Source of the DNA: Entrophospora sp. SA101
Taxonomy: Eukaryota; Glomeromycota; Glomeromycetes; Entrophosporales; Entrophosporaceae
Length of the DNA stretch: 56,478 nt
Reading direction: 5' to 3'
Assembly (NCBI GenBank): GCA_958430865.1
Contig: CAUDNR010004080.1
Coordinates: 1-56,478 of the forward strand
Shown here: positions 11,404 through 24,644 of the stretch, piece by piece
Position numbering within the stretch: position 1 is the stretch's first letter
Layout of the letters: each line of letters opens with the position of its first letter
The notes under the pieces: model-generated
Database searches by the model: none
Seen by the model: the letters and a program-made list of their open reading frames with translations, nothing else
What the model was told of the DNA's origin: nothing
Position numbers and translations under genes: made by a program

Positions 11404-11731
11404 GGTCAAAATGGTTGAAATTATGCCATATCACATGATGCCTATAATTAAATTAATTATCAATAATGAAACATGGCTCATTAAAATAGTCTCATAAAGA
11501 GGATTCGAATAATGGTATTTTAATGTTCATAGCATCAATAAATGGTGAGTTATTGTAAGATCTATGGTAAACCAAAATACCTGCAATAATCAGTGATGAA
11601 TTACATCTCACTAGACTTGACTCATCAAGAGGATTCGAATGATAGTTGTTTTATCTAAAACAGCCAGGTGTTGTCCAAATCTGAAGATTTTTCTGGATGC
11701 TCAGCTTGTATGATGTAATTTCAATCATTTT
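11404..11731. repeat. Short inverted repeat with an internal direct repeat
   Basis: GTCAAAATGGTTGAAATTA near 11404 is matched in reverse at 11711-11731 (GTCAAAATGATTGAAATTA on the opposite strand). Inside, CTCATMAAGAGGATTCGAAT occurs near 11490 and near 11620. Probably a degraded TIR element; borders uncertain. Confidence 0.35.
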
Positions 11732-12457
11732 GACTTCATGTGCAGTTTATTTTTTTTTAAAACTTATTAAAGATATAAGATAAAAATTACCAGAGCAATT
11801 GCATGAATCCAAGACTGCACCCACCAATTATGCCATTATGTCAACAAAGCTATTATTTGAAATCTTATCAAGGGTGTAGGTTAAGGTTTCCAGTTCAAGC
11901 TATTTTTGAAAAAAAGTAGCTTTGACAATAGTTTTAGCTTCTTGATATTTTTATAAAAAAAACAAATATAAAAGAATGAATGAATAAATGAATGGATTAT
12001 GGGTTCCTTACATTTAAATCTTCATATATTTAGGTAAAAGCATACTTTGTACAATTAAAATAATTAACAATTTGTTTGTAATGTCTTATAAAAATATAAA
12101 GATTTAACTAATACTTGACTAATAATTCTACACATTCCTCTGCATTTTTAATATTTATCCACATGGTTTCAACTGGCTCTTTGAATATTTTTCAGAGAGT
12201 AAAATAATAATAAAGGCCTAGATAAAAGCACACTTAACAAATTAAAATAGATCATTGTCACTGTTATTATTAATAATGTCTTGCACAAATAAATAATTCA
12301 CAAAGAAAATACTTGTCAAAGTTTCACTCTTTCAATCAATTTTTTCACCTAATACATGATGCCATCCCTGTTTTTCTTTAGTTTTACCTTACCTTGATAT
12401 TGCTTCCAAACGAGCATGATAAATCTTTTGATTCGAAATTGTCATTACATATGTAAA

Positions 12458-13155
12458 CTCAATAAGTTGGTCATGTCAGGGCAGACCTTGTGACCGACTT
12501 ATTGAGAGAACTGAGTTATTGAATTCCACATGATTTTTTAAATTTAAAATATTTTATTTATTTATCTTTTATCTCAAACATTAGAAGGCTGGAAAATCAT
12601 CATTTCTTTTGTAGAAACTGCTGTATTTACTAAAGTTGCGAATATTTTTATACATATTTCTGAACATAATAATTTAATAGGAATACAAATGTATTTCTTC
12701 ATACTAGATAATCAATGGTATAAGTGATGATATAAAAATGATGATATAAAAATGAGATAAATAAATACAGATGTATTGTTTGTAATTAGACAAGAATGTT
12801 CTCCGAATTCTTGATGATATAACTGATGAGATGATAATATATTAATGCATTATTCATGATAAATGAATGATACAATCAATGATACAACTGTTGAGATAAT
12901 AAAATATTAATGCATTATTCATGATAAATCATCAAATGGTTAAAGCAAAAAAAGTTCTCTTTTTAAAAGAAAAAAATGGATGTGTAATAAAATATGAATC
13001 TAATTCACAAGTGAGAATGCTCTATTCCTTCTAAATTATAAAAAAATGAACAATAAAGATAATTTTTCTACATAGATATTTTATTAAAAATTATTAAATC
13101 GATTACTAAAATAGTAATGATATAAATGAAATATCACGTGAGGCCGACTTATCGA
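12458..13155. mobile_element. Possible TIR element with AATAAGTYGGYC termini
   Basis: CTCAATAAGTTGGTCA (12459), its inverse TGACCGACTTATTGAG (12489-12504) and a second inverse GGCCGACTTATCGAA (about 13142-13156) share a core. The outer pair could be the TIRs of a ~700-bp element. No flanking duplication is clear, and the inside is AT-rich without a gene. Confidence 0.35.
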
Positions 13156-14180
13156 ATTTTTTTATATATAGTAAAAAAAAAGTGTGAACCTTTTTTGGCC
13201 TGTTTATATATATGTATAATTTTATTGAAAACCTAATCGTAATTTCAGGCTAAAATTTCTTTTATTTGTGAACAAAACTGCTTTATAAAGCTTCAGGGAT
13301 CAATTGGATTAGGATTGTGATTACTATATACGAGTGATGGGTTTTTGTTGTTTTAATTAGATTTCATCAAAATTGAAAAAAGTCCGATTCCAAAATCCGC
13401 ATATCTATATAGTAATGTTATTATTTAAATAGAAATTCCATATTTGGCATACCAAAATCGTGATTTTGAGTTAATGCCACTTCTATGCGTAATTTGCTAC
13501 AAGGATTAATTTTAGCTTAGAAACCATACCCACTTTACTTAATAAAATTTCGAGATATTTTCCATTTAATTTTTTAAAAACAATAGTAAATTACTTGAAA
13601 TGCAGATCTTTTTTTTCGATTTTCTCAAAATCGTGATTTTGCAGCTATCCCCTTTTCTATAGTCCATGCCCCACATTAGTCACATCCTTCAGTTTCACGA
13701 ATTTTAACATGAGCCTTCTGTAACCTATTATCAATTAATTAATTGGTTGTTAAGCCTTTTTCTGCTAAGAATTTATTATAGTAACGTATTTATATTAAAA
13801 TGATTGTGTTAATGATATTAATTTTTGTTTATAGTATAAAACATCATGAATTTTATGGAAGGAAATAAATTTTTTTATAATCTAATTTGAGAAGCTCAAT
13901 GTGTGTATATTTGTTTTGTAACAAATCAAATGATGAAAATAATTTTTTTATTTGTTTACACATAATTTCATTTTCACGTACAACATACATAAATATAAAA
14001 ATTTTTTCTTCATGATGAATCTTAAAGAAAAAACACATTAATAATTAACTTTTTTATTATTGCTATTAGTGATAAAATATAAGGATTACATTTAGCATCA
14101 GGTATTAAAAATCATTATTGTACTATTGATGATAATTTGATGAAACTATCGATGATAATAATCTTTTTTGTTTTTCAAAA
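13156..14180. other. Intergenic AT-rich DNA upstream of the glutathione synthetase gene
   Basis: The motif AAAATCGTGATTTTG appears twice (about 13458 and 13629), which hints at another degraded repeat. The frame at 13853-14038 is low-complexity and unconvincing. A homopolymer of over 20 A residues sits at about 14180-14201, just before the gene. Confidence 0.4.
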
Positions 14181-14225
14181 AAAAAAAAAAAAAAAAAAAA
14201 AGTTTTTTCAAAGGAGCAAAAAAAA

Positions 14226-15136
14226 ATGACCACCACCACAACATCATCAATTCCCAATATCGTTCTTGTTGATGACTACCCACCACTAAATTTATCTAAT
14301 GAAAATCTTGAACAGCTTAAAAAATTGGCAATTGATTGGTCACTTTCACATGGATTAAATATTCGACCAAAGAATTTCAATCAACAACAGTCATCATCAT
14401 CAGTTCTGCATGCACCAATATCATTATTGCCTACACCATTCCCTAGAAAACAGTTTGATTTGGTGGTGGAATTGCAACCACTTTTTAATATTTTGTATCA
14501 CAAATTATCCAATGATCACCAGTTGATTTCTAATGTTATTGAAGAGTGTGTGTGCACATAATTATTTAAATAGTTGAATTTGAGAAATTATAATGATATA
14601 ATTGCTATTACAATTTTTCTAGGATTTCTAACGTGGATGATTTCATTGCAAAACTTTATGATATATATCTCAAAATTAGAAAGGAAGGAAATATTCAGGT
14701 TAGATCATTATTTGAAGGTTGAAATATTATAATTAATTTTTAAAATTAAAATTTTTTTAAAGCCAATAACATTGGGCATACATAGATCAGATTATCTTTT
14801 ACATTCATCATCATTGCCAAATAATGAAGAATTGAAAATTCTACAAGTTGAATTTAATACTATATCATCAGCATTAACAAGTTTAGGATACTTGACTGGC
14901 GAACTTCACAAGTAATTAATTCATAGATATTAATTAATTATACGTTTATTTTTAATAATAATAATAATAACAATATGCACTCTACATATATAGATACCTT
15001 TTTAAGTCTACAAATTATTTTAATTCATCAAATTTGTTCCAAATTGAAAATTTTATAAATCATGAATCCATTTCTAATATGCCAAAAGGAATTTCTGTTG
15101 CTCATGAACTTTATGGATCTGAAAAGTATTTATTTA

Positions 15137-15174
<38 letters not shown>

Positions 15175-16321
15175 TGAAATTTTATATTAATTAATGATTG
15201 ATTAAATAATAGTAGTGTAGTATTAATGGTGGTACAAAGTGACGAATGGAATATATTTGATCAAAGATGGATTGAATATAATTTATTAAAAAAGTACGTA
15301 AAAAAAAATTTAATTTTTTTTTTTATATTGGAATACTAAAGCTGCTTTGATTGTTCTTTTTTCTTACCACTTGATTTAAACCGAACTAAAAAAAAAAGTC
15401 ATAAAATTGATTTAATACGTAAAACACTTTTAGAAATATTTTTAGAAGGAAAATTAAATGAGAAAACTAAAGCTTTAATTATGTAAGTAAAAATAAAATC
15501 ATTTATAATTTAATGTAATTGAATAAAAGCTCATTGAATTTTAAATTGGCATAGAAATGGTAAAGAGGTTTCGGTAACATATTTTCGCGCAGGTTATAGA
15601 CCAGGAGATTATCCTAGTGAAAATGTATGTATTACAAAATATATTATTTTTCTAATTACAAAAACTTATTGTGTGTGTATGCATATATATATATATATGT
15701 GTGCAGGAATGGAATGCAAGATTAATGATCGAACGATCAAAATCTATAAAATGTCCATCAATCAGTTATCAATTAGTTGGATTTAAAGTATTTCAACAAG
15801 TTCTAGCCAGGCCAAATATTGTAGAAAAATATATAAAAAATCCGATTGACGCTAAAAAAATTAGATCATGTTTTGCCAATCTTTATCAATTTCACTCCAA
15901 CAATGATATATTTAAATCAGTAATTGATAATCCAAACGATTATGTGATGAAACCACAACGTGAAGGAGGTGGTAATAATTTATATGGCGAGGAAATGGTC
16001 AACACTATTAAAAAATTGAAATCTTCGTCAGTGTCGTCATCGCAAGAACTTAAAAAATATATTATAATGGATTTGATTAAACCGCCAGCAATTTCAAATA
16101 TTTTATTAAGGAAAGGTGAATTGATTAAATGTAAAATAATCTCCGAGTTGGGCACATTTGGTGTTTTTATTTCTAAAAAAATTAAAGATGATGATGATGA
16201 TGGCGAAGAAATAATTGTGAATGAGTGCATTGGTAATGTGTTAAGAAGTAAAAGTAGTGAGATTAAAGAAGGTGGTGTTGCAATTGGATTGGCTGTTATT
16301 GATTCTCCTTTATTAATCTAA
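14226..16321 (+). CDS. GSH2: Glutathione synthetase (eukaryotic type)
   Basis: Eight exons (14226-14545, 14623-14698, 14763-14911, 14994-15125, 15213-15293, 15399-15482, 15555-15624, 15707-16321) join in phase to 508 residues, close to yeast Gsh2 (~490). The enzyme joins gamma-glutamylcysteine to glycine using ATP, the last step of glutathione synthesis, in the cytosol as a homodimer. Recognisable family signatures: IHRSDY (R140), QVEFNTIS (residues ~160-167), VQSDEWNIFDQRWIEY, VSVTYFRAGYRPGDY, the glycine-rich ATP loop MKPQREGGGNNLYGEE (~385-400), and the C-terminal RSKSSEIKEGGVAIGLAV (R484). Exon 5 has a tandem acceptor (ATAGTAG) that could add or drop one Ser. ATG 14226 follows a long A-tract. 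The next gene is convergent, 329 bases away. Confidence 0.95.
15144..15168. repeat. (TG)n microsatellite in intron 4 of the glutathione synthetase gene
   Basis: About twelve TG units flanked by AT repeats, directly after the exon 4 donor. It should be length-polymorphic and does not affect coding. A second short TG/TA tract precedes exon 8 (15670-15702). Confidence 0.9.
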
Positions 16322-16650
16322 TAATCTAAATTACAAAAAAATAATTAATAACGACAAAATAATTTGGCTTTTCAAATATTTTCTTTATACAAAATTACGT
16401 ATAACTATTATAATTATAATTTTTTATTGTTTTATATAAAAAATGCTATTAAAAATGTATTGCATGTATGTATGTGATACGAAATGTTTGATTTATGTAT
16501 GCAGTTTATAAAAAAAAAATAAATTGATTAATGAATATTTTATAATAAATAAGATAATAAATTTTTAATTTTGTAAAAAAAAAAATGAATAATTAATTAA
16601 ATATGAATATATGAATATATAAAAATATGAATATATGAATAAATAATATA

Positions 16651-19076
16651 TTAATAATAACTATGTACAGCTTTTTTTGTTGAAGTTCTTGCAGATTGGT
16701 TTTTTTTATCCAAGAGTAAATTCATTGATCCAGTTTTCATATTAGGAGCAGGTACTGCATGAATTATCCCGTTCCTTTTACTTGAATCTCTAGAATTTGG
16801 GTTTAAATTTCTTCTTTTAGTTGGCTGCGGTGGTGATTCTTCAATTGTATCATCGGACGATGATTTATTATTATTATTATCATCTTCAACATCATCACCA
16901 TCTCCCAAGTTATTATAGCTAACATCAACCAAACTATTGCTAACATCAACCAAAATACTACTATAATCACTACTATTATTGCTATCGATGGAATTTTTCT
17001 TTTTCTCTAATAGTTCACTTTCCCTTTCTCGAATTTCAGCTTCTTCCATCAACCAACATTTTGATGACATCTTACACAATCTACAATCATCTTTAACATG
17101 AAGTTGTATAGCAATCGATCTAAATATCGTATCAACCACTTCAGCACGTAAAAACAAAGAATGTTTCCCGCCATTTATCAATGTCAACTTACAATCAGGC
17201 ATACACTCTTCCATCCATTTTACAGCAGCAACCGGAATCCGATCATCTTTGGTACCATGGAACACGTGTACAGGATGATTCACATCCGTGTACGAGAACC
17301 CAAATGGTCTTTTTCTCTCAAAACACATTACCAAATCATTATTTGCACCTGTCAAATTCTCTGCAAATGAAGCTTTCAAAATCGCCAAGCCAAGTTGTTG
17401 TTTCTTGTCAAAACTTGACATTTGAGCCGATAATGCACCTGATGATGTTCTGTGATTCTGTTTTGTCGAGTAGGGTTGGCGACCGTGAATCATTTGTTGT
17501 AGCGATATACCAGCGGAATTTGTTAGCTTCATCAATGGTGTTGGCACAAACTTCAACCATTTGAAATTGTTCGCTACTGCAGTACTTATCCAGGGACAAA
17601 CCAAATATATCGTGCCCTGTAACATTTCAGGTAATTTCATTGCACAAGCAAGAGCATAAGGTGCTCCAGCACTATGAGCCATTATAAAGAATTTTCGTAT
17701 TTCCATCATATCGCACATTTCTTTTATCACATCTTTTAATTAAAAAAATAAATAATTATAAATATGATTCCACTAGATATATATATCACTATCTGTATAT
17801 AATAATATTTACCTGGCCATTTTAAAACTCCTTGATCATCATCTTTGACATCATCAGATAAACCAATTCCAGGACGATCCGGACATATTAATCTTAGACC
17901 ATAGCTTATAGCAAGATCATCGAAAAAAGCTATAAAATATCTTACACAACCCATTCCCAAGAAAACAAAAACTGGAAACCCATTTCTATCACCCACTTCA
18001 GAAAAACTGACCACTCTACCAGATTTTAATCTGACACGTTGTGTTAGGCGTGGGGCAGCTAGAAAAGATTTTATGTCTAGATTTGTTGGTTCATCCTCGA
18101 TTATGGGTGGTGTTGGTGTTGATGACCGTGGCGGTGGTTGTTGATCTGATGATATTGAGGCGAAAGTTGAAAAGGTTGAGGTTATAGTAGATGTAGGAGA
18201 TGAGGATGAGGAAGTAGAGGAAGTAGATGAAGTAGAGGAATACGAGGAATAAGAAGAAGGTGATGTCATTGTTGTTGTAGTACTGTGTAAATAATCTTTT
18301 GGAGATGGTTCTTCACATGAATTATTATTACTATTATTATTGATCATACTCGGATCCGATTCGGGTATTGATAAATTTATTGAAGATGTGTATATTGGTG
18401 GTATTTGAGGAGGTTTTTCATCGATTGTTGAAGATGTATGTTTTTTAGAAAATATGGACGACGGCGACGACGATGATGATGATGATGACGACGACGACGA
18501 TGATGAAATTGAAGTTCTTGTTGATGATGATGGTGGCGATGATGGTGGCGATGATGATGATGACGCTAATGAATTTAAAGCAGTTGCTGAAGCGAATTTC
18601 TTTATTGATTTTCTTTTTTCTTCTTGGTGGTCGTTATTATTGTTGTTGTTGCTGTTATTATTATTAAACCTTGTTGTAATTAAAGAAGTTCTTCTCGTTT
18701 TATTTTTTGGTTTTTTTGACATAAAAGAAGAAGAATTGTTTGTTGCTGTTATCGATGATAAGGTGGAGGAGTTTGGAGAGTTTGAGGAGAAAAGTAAAGT
18801 AGTTGATGATTCTGATTTTGGTCTTTTTTGGAAAGGAAATTTTTTGATTGAAGTTTTCTTTCCTAAAGAAAACACATTAGTTTTTGGTGAGGTGGGAGGA
18901 GAAGAGATATTATCTCCGATTTTTTGTTTTTGTACAGATTTATCGATATTATTGTTGTTATTGTTATTATTTTTATTAATTGATAATATTGAAATATCAT
19001 TAGTTGTATTGGAAGTTGTCGTCGTTGTTGTTGTTGTTGAATATTTCAAAGAGTTAATTTCCGGGTGTATATTCAT
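16651..19076 (-). CDS. Alpha/beta hydrolase with long Ser/Asn/Thr-rich N-terminus
   Basis: Two exons (17813-19076 and 16651-17732; donor CCAG|GTAAAT, acceptor AAAAG) encode about 781 residues. Residues 1 to ~320 are low complexity with long Ser, Asn and Thr runs, probably disordered. The hydrolase core starts near QRVRLKSGRVVSFSEVG and GFPVFVFLGMG (oxyanion region), with RLICPDRPGIGLSDD. The nucleophile elbow is AHSAG (S442); the likely acid is in GTKDDRIP (~D584) and the catalytic His in GGKHSLF (H612). The C-terminal ~150 residues are again Ser/Asn-rich. This resembles large fungal alpha/beta-hydrolases of unknown substrate. No signal peptide or membrane segment is clear. The DNA coding for the Ser run at about 18450-18560 reads as an Asp-rich frame on the other strand, which is a shadow. 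Confidence 0.88.
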
Positions 19077-22000
19077 TTTTATAAAATTATTTTTTGTGCT
19101 ATTAATTATTTGTTGATTGGATGATTAGAAGCAAAGTTATATATTACAAATGAACTTTTGTGTTATATATGTATGTGCTGTTGTGTGTATATTAAAAGAA
19201 TAATTAATTATGCAAACGAAATTTGTTTTTTCGAGAGAAATAATTATTAGTATTTAAAGATTATTTATTTTAGGAACCAACAAAAATGTGCGTAATTAAT
19301 CATGAGAAAAAAAAAAATTTACCTTTATTTAAAGTTTTTTCTCGTGTATTTATATATAAATTTTTTAAGGTTTATAAGAAAAAAAAAATAAAAACTTTTA
19401 CATAAAATATATTTATTTATATTTATATATTATGTATTATAGAATATTATATACAATTATTATATATATATATAATAATAACGTTAATATAAAAAATATA
19501 AAAAGGAAATATTAATCAAATAAACGCGATCGTTTTCTTTTTATGTTTTGATGTTTTTAAATGTAGAAAATAAAAAATATTTGTCTGCAAGTGAGTTAAA
19601 TAATTAGAAAGCGAGAGAATGTGAAAGAGCAAAATTTTAATAAAAAGAATGTGGATTCTCTGGTATTTATATTATTATTATTATCATATATTAAAGTTGC
19701 AATATATTTTATGTAGTATATTTAAGCACGTATAAAAAGCCTGGATATTGTCTGAAACATATATATAATAACAATAATAACAATAGCAATAATAATGAAA
19801 GAAGACTTTTCTTAAAAAAAAAAGGAATTAACGAAAAAAAGAAAGAATAAGTTAAATAATTAAAGTGAGAAAAAAATAATTATGGGAAAAAATAATTTTA
19901 AAAATAAAAAAATAAAAATTTAATTAATATTTAGTGGATTTGTTTATGCATATCTTTCCTTGCTTTCTTCTTTAAAAGGTGATTGAGGATTAAGTTTGTG
20001 ATGATTTACTAACTGTTGTGTAAATTAAATTTTTATTTATTAAAAAAATAAACAATTTTACAATTAATCTCATTGATCTGACTGGTTAAATAAATAATAT
20101 TGTATTAGTTAATATTAGTAATCTTTTAAGTGAACAACAACAACACGCTACAAAAAGGTTTTAGGGTCCAAAGTGAATGATAAAAGCCACAAATTTCAGT
20201 TTTATAAAAATAATTGAACTAGTCCAAAAGTGTAGATTAGATATAAGTACCGATGGGGTTCAAATTTTTTCTTTATTGTCTAGTGTCTTTTTTGCATGCT
20301 GTTATCAAGATCTTTTAACTTTTTGTATATTATTGTAATTAGATGGAAGATTTTTTCAACGTGATTAATTGTTGAAATCTCAAGTTCAATCATTCAATTC
20401 CAATTCGCAGCAAGATACTCACTTCCCCCAAGAAAAGTAAGGTCTCAAAGTCTTTCGATTTCTTCACTACTAGTACTCTTTGTCCTAACGCCAACATTAT
20501 AATCAATCCATTTCAAATAACTTATCAATAGCCTACGCTCATCATCCCCAATTACAAACGACTTTGTAAAACAACAGATATTGTTTTTCATATATTATTT
20601 ATTTTTATATTGGTAATGAAGAATTGATGCAAGCTTACTTAAAGAAATATACTTGCAAAGATATTTTCCTGCTTGCTTGCTAGTTGATGCATAGAATCAT
20701 CTCTATATAACATTTAAATATAAAATTAATCTAAATTATAGCACGATTAGCATTCACATCCCATCTCAAGTTAGTTGTCAAACATTTTGTTTTGGCAAGT
20801 GATAATGTCTTTAAATTCATCTCTGGTAAGTTAGCAGTCATTATTACACAGATATTCTTGGCGCTTAAGATCCATAGAAGAGTGAGTTGGTGTCATATAG
20901 GAAATGATAAGGTTTTAATCCGTCAATGATAATAGTGGAAATTTCTGTCATTTAGTTTCAATTATAAAAGAAATGCAGAGATTTTGAGTTTCTTGGAACA
21001 TCAAAACGCTGAACATAATAGCGTCGAGTTTATTCAATCCAGCAGCATTAAATCTTTTACAACAATTACAACATGATTTACACACTCAACTGTTGTCTTT
21101 TGGTATAATTTATTGAGAAAAGAAAATCTTATCTGCCAACAAAGAAAATCCCCCGTACTTCAATTATGAAATAAGAGGACGCACACATTACACAATTGTG
21201 GCGCCGACCCCTGAAAATTATAAAACGAGGGTTTTTACTAATACTAAATAGACTAAACTATCAAACACTTTGGTCATAAATGCGTTTAACTACTGGTTTA
21301 TAACCGGTCTTCAATTTCCCTACATAATGTACACACGTACAATAATCTGCAATTATATAAATTTTAATTGAACATGTGTATATATCATTTTCAACGTGGT
21401 GTTTTTTACAAGATTATACCATCCCATCCATTCGTGTAAGAGTCAAGAATTAAAGATATTATCTTTAATCTATTCCCGCTAATTAACTAATTAACTAGAT
21501 AGGGTATTCTTATAATTACTAATTAGTTATCATTAAAAACTAGTTTTTCATTCATTAATGGAAAAAATATTTAATTCTTTAAAAACTAGTTTTTTTTTTT
21601 AAATTAGTAAAAAAAATTTTTCTAAATTCAAAATCAATAAATATGAAAAAGGTTCAAATTTTTTTAAAAAAATGAAATCTTTTCTATTCATAGTTTTATT
21701 CAAAAGAATTTCTTTACATATATATGCAGAAATTAAAAAAAAATCTTTGATCTACCGGTCTGTTAGAAGTTACACGAACAATCAGTTCACCACCGTTACG
21801 AACTATAATAATGATTATGATAATAATAATAATAATAATAATAATAATTAATAATAATACTAATACTAATAATAATAATATTATTAATATGTACGCCAAA
21901 ATAAAAATTATTCCTATTCTCCCAATTCATAATCACGCTATTTTCCCGATTTATCTATCACTAACTATTAAAATTATATAGTATATGCTATTTGTATTAA

Positions 22001-24640
22001 TGGAGCACGGTTGCAACGGAGCGAGCTAAAAATTGCAGGGATTCAAAGTTTGTTGAGTGACGATTGTACTACCACCATAATCATTAACTTTACAAAATTA
22101 TCCAAGCATTTGGACATGAAAGGTAGGATTCATTATCTTTTACTGTTGCATCTTCAATAGTTTTTTTTTTTTTTTTTTTGCAAGATCAAATAAACTCCAA
22201 AGCAAAAAAAACTAAATGATTTTTCAATGAGGCAAAATACTTTTAAATATATTATTCAATAATTTTGTGGATCTTAGAAAACACAATACGAAACACAGGA
22301 GCAAGTGTTCACTGGTGAGTAATGTGCAATTTTGTTACTTTATTAAATTTATTGATTTGCCAACTACTTTTATTTGTATTACTCAAAGTATTGGTAAAAA
22401 GAATCTGAAAAATTAAAAAAAATTTCTTAAATTATTGTTATTTGAGCCATATAATCATTTATAAATCAATAAAGTTTGAAAGAACTTATCGTTGAAATTT
22501 TAGTATATCTCAAACACCAGCCAGCCCTTGTTAAATTTTTCAAAAAGTGAAATGAACAGTTGTACCCAGATAAATCCCGGACCTCCATATATGCCTGTAC
22601 GTGTTGCAAAGTACTTGTGACCAATTGACAACAGGTTTCATCGTGTGAGTCTCAGTATCATTAAATTTCAACTGTAAGAATCATAAAAAAACCAAATTTG
22701 ACGTTAAACATGCAGTAAATATTTGTAAAATGCACCTTTTTAGCTAAATAAAGGGCAAATTTTTGATATTTTAAAACATTTAATTGAATTTATTTTTTTA
22801 TCATGAATATAACCATTATTGGATTGTTAATGAGTTAGATGCAGGAACGTTACTTATCTGAGCTTGCTCAAGGACCTCTTTTGTGGGATAATTTACAAAT
22901 TTAAAACGAGTAATATTTTCTTCACTAAACATTGGTAGCTTTAATTCTTTATTGTAAGAACCGTTTTTCGACTATATATCAGAAAACTCACTAGTTGAAT
23001 ATATAGATTTATTTTAAGAGCTTTCTCTTTTCTATCTTTCTAGAGCGATGCTGAACTTTGAAATAGGTCTAGGCGAGCATCTTCTTTAGACCTTGCATTT
23101 TATTGCGTTTTCCAACACCAAAACCATATGATCTATTAAATCCAATACCAGATGTGGCTTCTGTATTAATAGTCGCCAGGAAAATTAGTAGCAAATATTA
23201 TGCGTATACTTTACACAATTACAGGGGTTTAACATATAATAATAATAAGCATATAGTTAATGTATTACATAGAATAACATAGCAACAATAGAATTTGTTT
23301 TATTCGAAAAATATTTCGATGTGTTAAGAGATATATCGTAGAATACCTTAATATGGATACAAAAGTAGTTAGGCTTCTAGTACAATCTGTTAATCCAGAC
23401 ATGCTGGAAATGTATAACTCGAGGTTTATTTTTTCAATTAAACGATCAGTAAAGTAAAAAAATAATCAATTGACCAGCAAAAGATTTAAGAAAAGGCCCA
23501 AATGCCGGCGGGCTGAGGCAAAACAAACCAAATTAAGCCAAACAATCAAGTCAAAGCCAAAGTGAAAAAAGAATGAACCTAGCGTGAGTGAATTTATGAT
23601 TAGTGATAGTAATTACCCAAAGCACACTTTTTGAACTTCCAAGATTTTAATAATGCTATTTATTTTTTACCTGTTTATAAGCGTTATACGTGACATGTTA
23701 TTATCTCTAATTTTATCACCATGTAAATTGCCCTCAATTCTTTTTACCACGGTAAATAACCCATTACTAATACTAATCATAACTGATCAAAATCTTTAGA
23801 CCCCTGAAAATTTAAATAACGTAATTATAATGTTCGTTTTATTAAAGCTTTGTTATTATAGCGCGCTTCATAAAATCTGATTGGTTCACTTCAACAAGTA
23901 AGCAAGTTGCATTTATATTCTGTAACTACATCAAAAAAAATATTACTATTGTATATAGGCTCAATAATCAAATAAAATAGAACAAAGAACTTTTGGCAGT
24001 CTTATTATATGAGAAGATCCAAGGAGCAGCCTAAAAAAGAACTTTTTTAAATTTTAATAATGGGAGGAAAAAAAGTTAAAATTAGCCAATTCTAAAAAAT
24101 AAACATTTCACCGCCAAATCTTTTTTACAGAACCCTTTTTTCAATATTATTTAGCCAAAATCATCTCATACAGTTCTTCATTAGTCTTAATTCTCCGAAA
24201 TTTTCCGTGCATTTATTTTAATGGTGAAATTCTTTTTTTAGCAACAAAAATTTAAATGAAAAGACAACTAGACGTCTTTGATAGCTCCCTAATTAGGATA
24301 CATTAAGATCCAGCTTTTTCACCATTCATTATCGTCGTGTAACCTCCTTCTATACCAATGGCGTATAAATTCAAAGAAATATCAATGGGATCAAATAGAC
24401 CTTTTTAAATCTAAATTTTATCATCAATAACAGAAAATAAAGAACATGAAAATGAAAATTTTACGGAAAGATATCATTTTAACTTAAATAGCGTTATTTA
24501 TAAACAGGAAAACCAATCAAATGCTAGAATTGTAAATCTACAAGATATTCTGTGAAAAATGCATCGAGTTACATATTGATAAAATAAAATTGTTTGATTA
24601 ATTAATTCAAATTGTCAAAAGTTCACATCTCTTCCAAGAC
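19077..24640. other. Gene-poor 5.5-kb stretch
   Basis: AT-rich DNA with a poly-T run (~22160-22180), A-tracts and short hairpins. On the minus strand, protein-like fragments appear around 20430-20560 and 20760-20850 (for example LPEMNLKTLSLAK), which could be a decayed LRR-containing gene; I cannot frame it. The first few hundred bases should hold the promoter of the hydrolase gene. Confidence 0.35.
21804..21882. repeat. (AAT)n microsatellite
   Basis: An imperfect run of AAT units interrupted by TAATACTAAT, about 75 bases. Frames across it are Ile-runs and not coding. Confidence 0.85.
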
Positions 24641-24644
24641 AGAT

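Noticed and set aside
11485..11640. GGATTCGAAT motifs resembling a pol III B-box, possible SINE
   Set aside because: The two copies are direct repeats ~130 bases apart without a properly spaced A-box or tRNA fold.
18454..19116. Long plus-strand open frame rich in Asp, Val and Leu opposite the hydrolase N-terminus
   Set aside because: It is the antisense of the Ser/Asn/Thr codon runs of the minus-strand gene; its repeats mirror those runs and it has no domain content.
21714..21899. Open frame with a poly-Ile stretch suggesting a membrane helix
   Set aside because: The Ile run is the (AAT)n microsatellite read on the minus strand.
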